Source: Arthrobacter sp. MMS18-M83
Lineage (GTDB): Bacteria; Actinomycetota; Actinomycetes; Actinomycetales; Micrococcaceae
Assembly (NCBI RefSeq): GCF_026683955.1
Contig: NZ_CP113343.1
Coordinates: 868,001 to 932,000, forward strand
Reading direction: 5' to 3'
Length of the DNA stretch: 64,000 nt
How positions within the stretch are numbered: the first letter of the stretch is position 1; every line of letters begins with the position of its first letter. Below the pieces are notes generated by a model, which was not told where the DNA came from, did not search any database, and was given only the letters and a program-made list of their open reading frames with translations. Positions 59,473-64,000 of this stretch are shown here, piece by piece. The translations under genes were made by a program, and so were the position numbers.

Positions 59473-59634
59473 GTGGTCACAGCGGGGTCCCCGTTTGCCG
59501 CACTGGGCTCCTTCCTGTCCGCCGGCAGCTTCGTGGCCATGTGCCTTGGCGCGGTGCTCTGCTTCAGCGTTGCACTCACGGCCGTTCCCTGGACCGCCCG
59601 GGCCCGGCAACACACCATCAAGACCGCGCCATGA
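59473..59634 (+). pseudogene. Membrane protein remnant before GntR fragment
   Basis: A short frame (VVTAGSPFAALGSFLSAGSF, AMCLGAVLCFSVALTAVPWT) encodes one long hydrophobic helix and a basic end, then stops with a 4-base overlap to the GntR ATG. It looks like the C-terminal part of a small membrane protein normally encoded with such regulators. Confidence 0.45.
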
Positions 59635-59807
59635 TCATCACCCTTTCCACGACCGGCGGAACGCCGGCAGAACAGATACACGACCAGATCCGGGGCCTCA
59701 TCACCACCAGGGTACTCGCCGCAAACGAACGCCTCCCACCGGTCCGACGGCTCGCCGCGGATCTCCGGGCCGCCCCTGGACACAACAGCCAAGAAACTGC
59801 GCCATGA
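59631..59807 (+). pseudogene. GntR-family (YtrA type) regulator, truncated
   Basis: MIITLSTTGGTPAEQIHDQI and RLPPVRRLAADLRAAPGH are the N-terminal part of a short GntR regulator. The second half of the helix-turn-helix is disturbed and the frame ends after 58 residues, about half the usual length, so DNA binding is doubtful. Confidence 0.65.
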
Positions 59808-60106
59808 CGGAGTCCCCGGTGGAGAATCCCTCACCGGATGGTCGTTTGCGGAGGGGAGTTAGTCTTCAAGGTTTTGCAATCCGACCGTCACGTGGCCACG
59901 ATCGTCCTGGATCGGCCGAGGGAAAGTGAAATCGTCCGAGACGTCCAGTTCCGACAGCACCTTCGATTTCCACGACGACTCCACTATCGACTCCAGAGTC
60001 CTTCGAAGAAAATCCGGTCTCGACATTTACCCTGACTACTGGGGCTACCCGGATACCCGTGTATTCGTTATGCGGACTTACAAACCAGAACGAAGGCGCT
60101 TTGCGG

Positions 60107-61237
60107 TCACCGCGCGGGAGGAATCACGACATCCTGGGGACCGGCGCCGACCATGACTGTGGCTACGACGGTGTTGGTGGCAGTGTCGGTGACGGAGATC
60201 TTGCCGTCCTCGCACAGGGTGGAGTAAACGTAGCGACCGTCGCTGGTGATCGAGATCCCGTATGGCTCGATGCCGGCAACCGGCACTGTTCCCACGACCG
60301 AGTTTGTCCCGGTATCGATGACCGAGATGGTGTGGTCCACCGCGTTCGTGATGTACGCCAGAGTCCCCGCGCGATTAACCACGACGCCGTACGGTGCAGT
60401 TCCGATCGGGACGGTCGCCACGACCGAGTTGGTACTGGTGTCGATCACCGAGGCGGTGCTGTCCGCGTCGTTGGCCACGTAGACGGTGGACCCGTTCGGT
60501 GTGATCGCGATGCCGTAGGGATCTGCCTGCACGGGGATGGTCGCAACGGCTCCAAGGGTGGCTGTGCTGACCACCGAGACGGTGCGGTCGACGGTGTTTG
60601 TCACGTAGAGGTTTGCCCCGTCCGGGCTGACAACAAGGCTGTGCGGGTTGGTGCCCACCAGGACCGTATTCGTCACCGTGCCTGACGCCGTGTCGATGAC
60701 GAAGACAGTGTTCTGCGCCGTCGTCGCATACGCCTCGCTGCGCATATCGGCGTCGCTGCGGTAAAACGGGGGCGCTGCCGCGCCCGTTCCCCCGGCCACG
60801 GGTCCGTAGCCGGCGACGTAAAGGCGCTGGTTGTCCGGTGAGACGGCGACGCCGAAAGGACCGGTGCCAACCGGCAGTGAAATGGTCTGGGAGACCAGAG
60901 CCGTGCCGGTGTCGATGACCGAGATCGAATCGCCCACGTTGTTCGCAGTGTAGACATGCGCGCCGTCGGGCGACGCAGCGATCCCTACCGGGTAGGGATC
61001 CGTAGCGATCGTCGCCACCACGGTGTTGGTAGCGACGTCGATGACCGAGACCGTGTCGCTGGCGCCATTGGCGACGTAGGCCTTCTGCGTCGAAGCGGCA
61101 AGAATAGTGGTCAGCGGGCCCCGGATGGCCAGCTGGGCTCCGCCCAGAATCAGCATAAAGAGCAGTACTACTTGGCCGGTAGCCCCGAGGCGCAGCAATC
61201 GGGGCGTACCGGCACGCGGGAAGGGAAAGTTGCGCAT
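60107..61237 (-). CDS. Secreted or membrane-anchored YVTN-type beta-propeller protein
   Basis: A 376-residue protein with an N-terminal membrane helix/signal (LRLGATGQVVLLFMLILGGA) and then about seven repeats of roughly 42 residues of the form VIDTATNTVVATIPVG-x-x-PYGIAISPDG-x-x-VYVAN (for example SVIDVATNTVVATIATDPYP and VVSPDGANLYVTNTVDRTVS). This is a YVTN beta-propeller, often a surface or binding protein. ATG 61237 with GAGGGA upstream was chosen. Ligand unknown. Confidence 0.85.
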   Translation of the reverse strand: MRNFPFPRAGTPRLLRLGATGQVVLLFMLILGGAQLAIRGPLTTILAASTQKAYVANGASDTVSVIDVATNTVVATIATDPYPVGIAASPDGAHVYTANNVGDSISVIDTGTALVSQTISLPVGTGPFGVAVSPDNQRLYVAGYGPVAGGTGAAAPPFYRSDADMRSEAYATTAQNTVFVIDTASGTVTNTVLVGTNPHSLVVSPDGANLYVTNTVDRTVSVVSTATLGAVATIPVQADPYGIAITPNGSTVYVANDADSTASVIDTSTNSVVATVPIGTAPYGVVVNRAGTLAYITNAVDHTISVIDTGTNSVVGTVPVAGIEPYGISITSDGRYVYSTLCEDGKISVTDTATNTVVATVMVGAGPQDVVIPPAR

Positions 61238-61779
61238 AACATCCCTCAATCGTCACATTCGCGGTACCCGCGGCAGTCTTGTTCCATGACTGCGGGGTAG
61301 GTGGATTGGTACTTTTGCCGGTTTAGTACAGCGGTGCGGGACGTAAAACTATCGTCACGGCTCGGGGCAACCCATGCAAACAATGTTCCCCCTTCTTACG
61401 AGGCCCGGACGCTGGCCAAAACCCGTCGGATTCCGCCGGGGACCGTTACCGCTTTTGCTCGATGCCCCGGTCCGGCGATAGTACTGGGCCGAAACCGTCC
61501 CGACACGAGTGAGCGTTACCCGGTTGATCCTCCACGCACACCGGTGATTAAGAGTGGTTACACGCGGTTCCCGCCATGTCACAGAACCACGCCGTGAGCG
61601 AGGGGACATAAACGACGGATTAAAAATCCCGGCATATGGCTGTCGCCCGCTCAGCGCCTGAGGAGATTGGCTAGATGGTCCTGTGGCGAGGTGGCGGTTC
61701 TTGAAGGACTTAGAAGAGGGCGGGGAAAGGAACCGGGAAACGGGGCAGCCCCGGTCAGTCACAGGTGTCTGCCATGGTC
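61238..61779. other. Intergenic region upstream of the propeller gene
   Basis: About 540 bases. Reverse-strand frame 61355-61762 lacks any family motif and good ribosome site, so I leave it out. The propeller promoter must be at the left end and the transcript end of the peroxidase at the right end. Confidence 0.4.
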
Positions 61780-63015
61780 CTAGGTGAAAAGAGTTGCGCC
61801 GAGATGGCCGTCCGGGCTAGTGACGCCGGGCAGCGCGATGAAGTACCCGCCGCCGAAGGGCTGGACATAGTCCGTCAGGGGTTCGTTGATCAGTCTTATC
61901 TGGGTGGCTTCAAACTGGTGCTGGATGTTCTGTTGATAGGCGGCAAAAATCAGACCCGAATGGAGGTTCCCGTCGGGGTCCAGGCCAAGGTCGTAGTTGT
62001 AACCGCGGCGCAGGAACCGTGACCGGTCGGTGTCTTTGGTGCGAGGGTTGGCGAGGCGGATGTGCGCGTCCAGGGGTATTATTCGGCCTTTCGGGTCGTT
62101 GGCGTAGTCGGGGGTGTCGGTCTCGTTGGCGGCGCCCAGGGGCGCGCCGGTGGCGCGGTGCCTGCCGATCATGTTGTCCTGTTTGCGCAGTCCGACACGG
62201 TCCCAGAGTTCGACGCGCATGCGGATCAGACGTACGACCAGAAAGGTCCCGCCCACGGCCCAGTCGGGTTGGCCTGAGTCCTTGGTGAGCCAGACCAGGG
62301 ATTCCTCCGGAGCAGGGTTGACGATCCCGTCCTTGTATCCGAAGAGGTTCCGCGGGCTGCCAGCGGGGCGGGGCGCGGAATGGAAGCCGTTGATTTTCCA
62401 TTGCAACTGCATCAGCCCCCGAGTGGCTCTGGCGATGTCCCGTAGCGCGTAATGGATCATGTCGGTTGAGTCGGCGCAGAGCTGCAGGATCAGATCTCCG
62501 CCAGTCCACGCGGGGTCCAGGATGTCGTTGCGGAAGACTTTCATCGAGGTCAGGCCCACGGGCTTCTGATGGGCCAGACCGAAAGATGGGTTGTCGAAGA
62601 CACTGCCGGCCAGACCGACGGTCATGGTGAATGAATCTGCCGGGACATCCTCTCCCAAGACACCGGAGTTGGCTGGCAGTGCGCCGGCGGCCCGTCCGAT
62701 GGCCAGTTGGGAGCCTTTGACGGTGAGGATCTGAAGCAGGCCCTTCAGCTCGCTCCGGCCCCGTACCAGGACCTTGAAAGAGGCGAAGCAGGCCTGGGCC
62801 TGTTGGACGGCGGGCCGGTAAATACCTGCCTGGTTGGCGCCGCGGAAGTCCACGACGCGTGACCCAGCCTGAACCGGGGCACCGTCCGTGCGGTGGTTTG
62901 CCGCGTTCAACCCCGTGGCGGTCACAGCGGTCCCCGCACCTGCACCAATGAGGAAGGAACGCCTCCCGAAACTGTGCCCCGGGCCGCTGATCCGGTCAGT
63001 TCCCGGGGCAGTCAA
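61780..63015 (-). CDS. Dyp-type heme peroxidase (EfeB-like), Tat-exported
   Basis: A 411-residue protein with a twin-arginine signal (FGRRSFLIGAGAGTAVTATG) and the Dyp signature GYKDGIVNP (GxxDG, distal Asp) near residue 225, plus PRPAGSPRNLFG and RFLRRGYNYDLG. Such proteins are peroxidases or deferrochelatases acting outside the membrane. The TTG start at 63015 is supported by AAGGAGATC; earlier starts give a non-family N-terminus. The usual partners EfeU and EfeO are not in this window on this side. Confidence 0.87.
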   Translation of the reverse strand: MTAPGTDRISGPGHSFGRRSFLIGAGAGTAVTATGLNAANHRTDGAPVQAGSRVVDFRGANQAGIYRPAVQQAQACFASFKVLVRGRSELKGLLQILTVKGSQLAIGRAAGALPANSGVLGEDVPADSFTMTVGLAGSVFDNPSFGLAHQKPVGLTSMKVFRNDILDPAWTGGDLILQLCADSTDMIHYALRDIARATRGLMQLQWKINGFHSAPRPAGSPRNLFGYKDGIVNPAPEESLVWLTKDSGQPDWAVGGTFLVVRLIRMRVELWDRVGLRKQDNMIGRHRATGAPLGAANETDTPDYANDPKGRIIPLDAHIRLANPRTKDTDRSRFLRRGYNYDLGLDPDGNLHSGLIFAAYQQNIQHQFEATQIRLINEPLTDYVQPFGGGYFIALPGVTSPDGHLGATLFT

Positions 63016-63512
63016 GAGATCTCCTTGTAGAAGTGGCTGGCCCGGGCGACGTCGCTGAATGACGAGCCGGCGGTGCAATGATTGCAGGCTTGCCGGTCGA
63101 AGGGTAGACGAATGCGGCCTTCGCCTCCTGCGGGGCGCTCCGGGTAACCGCGGCCAATGAAAGCAAGGGCATCACGGCCGGCTCGCCCAACCTTTTCGAT
63201 TCCATCCCCAAAACCCCTTCACCCAGGTTCGCTGCACAGGTCGAGGCTCATGCGAACACATGCTCAGGACCTTACGAGACAACCAGCCTATGCACGCGCG
63301 GCAGCCCAAACACGAGTGGGCGCCACCCATCTCATTTGCACAGCACTCAACGGTGGGTTGCCCAACCACCCGACTACCCGGATCCAGCTACTCGCTTACG
63401 CCGAGTCCCTCGGCCGAGGCCGGGCGGGGCCGCCTGAATAATGTGTGTAGGGTCCGGCCTGATCCGAAAAGAGACACCCGGATCGGAGTCCACGACCAAG
63501 ATGTAAAGGGTG
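63016..63512. other. Region between peroxidase and IS256 remnant
   Basis: About 500 bases without a supported gene. The last 70 bases (from about 63445) may be the left end of the IS256-type element; its terminal repeat cannot be defined without the other end. Confidence 0.35.
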
Positions 63513-64000
63513 ATGATCGATCCTGTGACGGGAGAGATCATCGATCAGCAGGAGCTTGCCGAGCGGTTGCTCGCACAGGACAGGGATCAGGGCGTGAGCC
63601 TGGAAGGCCCCGGCGGGCTGCTGAACCAGCTCACGAGGAACGTGCTGGAGACCGCGCTGGAACCGGAACTGACCCAGCACCTCGGGCACGAGCATGGCCA
63701 GAGACCGATCGCAGCGAACAGGCGCAACGGCACCCGGTCCAAGACCGTGTTGGCCGAGATTGAGGTGCCCCGGGATCGGGACGGCTCGTTCGAGCCGGTG
63801 ATCGTGCCCACGCGGAAACGACGTCTGGACGGGATCGACCGGATCGCGCTCTCGCTCTTCCTCTGGGGGCTGACCACCGGCGAAGTCGCCGCGCGAGCAC
63901 GACGTGGAGATACGGCTGGTGATCTGCACACGCGATCGTCGATCGCGTTCGAGTCGATCAACGCCCGGTACCGTACGGGGCAGTGAGGGCCCGCGGGCAC
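63513..64000 (+). pseudogene. IS256-family transposase, internally deleted (runs off the window)
   Basis: The N-terminus MIDPVTGEIIDQQELAERLL and VLAEIEVPRDRDGSFEPVIV, PTRKRRLDGIDRIALSLFLW and GLTTGEVAA are clear IS256 mutator-type sequence. It then jumps to SSIAFESINARYR, which belongs about 200 residues later (normally after the DDE core), and after another frameshift to AVRARGH at the window end. The catalytic core is deleted, so it is a defective copy. Confidence 0.83.

Noticed and set aside
59926..60156. 76-codon frame MKSSETSSSDS...
   Set aside because: Ser/Arg-rich, low complexity, overlaps the end of the propeller gene; no support.
61355..61762. 135-codon reverse frame between propeller and peroxidase
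   Set aside because: No domain, no ribosome binding site, composition of random high-GC DNA.
1..64000. CRISPR arrays, rRNA genes and known riboswitches
   Set aside because: No regularly spaced repeats, no rRNA-like stretches and no leader with a recognisable riboswitch core were seen on either strand.

Overview
The window is high-GC DNA from an actinobacterium of the Arthrobacter/Pseudarthrobacter kind (Micrococcaceae). This is inferred from the rpsB-tsf-pyrH-frr-cdsA gene order, the S2 protein with an Ala/Glu-rich tail, the DivIVA-type protein, and the pairing of branched-chain keto acid dehydrogenase with methylcrotonyl-CoA carboxylase genes. No rRNA, complete tRNA or CRISPR array is visible.

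Left part (1-24 kb) is mostly core metabolism and housekeeping. A leucine/isovalerate degradation operon (CoA-transferase, acyl-CoA dehydrogenase, biotin-dependent carboxylase alpha and beta) lies opposite a TetR regulator, with two matching operator-like 16-mers between them. An intact IS481-family element with a 15-bp target duplication has split a long palindrome between the TetR gene and a bkdABC operon (E1 alpha, E1 beta, E2), which is divergent from an Lrp/AsnC regulator. Then come two small membrane proteins, two divergent DUF485 + sodium:solute symporter pairs around a LytS/LytTR two-component system, a DivIVA-like protein, and cdsA-frr-pyrH-tsf-rpsB.

Middle part (24-35 kb): an M23 peptidase whose frame has no stop before running antisense through an acyl-CoA dehydrogenase, a secreted protein, a haloacid dehalogenase, an MerA-type flavoprotein, a cluster of gene debris (ribA, aldo/keto reductase joined to LacI), and a FadR-MFS-SDR catabolic cluster with a perfect 19-bp palindrome as likely operator.

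Accessory island (35-49.5 kb): polyphosphate kinase 2, SulP transporter, a CYTH remnant, ChrB-like protein, a membrane-protein pair, an integrase relic, a CYTH-CHAD protein, two GH57 glycosidases (one frameshifted), glycogen synthase and a GGDEF-EAL protein. A 49-bp sequence (44/49 identical) containing a terminator occurs at both edges, and the right edge is a tRNA 3' fragment. The content suggests a storage-polymer module (polyphosphate plus glycogen).

Right part (49.5-64 kb) looks like the start of an integrated element that continues past the window. It holds an excisionase-like HTH protein, an SDR + GMC oxidoreductase pair, an aquaporin, a PsiD-like phosphatidylserine decarboxylase family protein with a truncated patatin, a YVTN propeller, a Dyp peroxidase, and many broken genes (sedolisin, CopG antitoxin, GntR, IS256 transposase). 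Two frameshifts both sit in five-G runs and could be sequencing errors.
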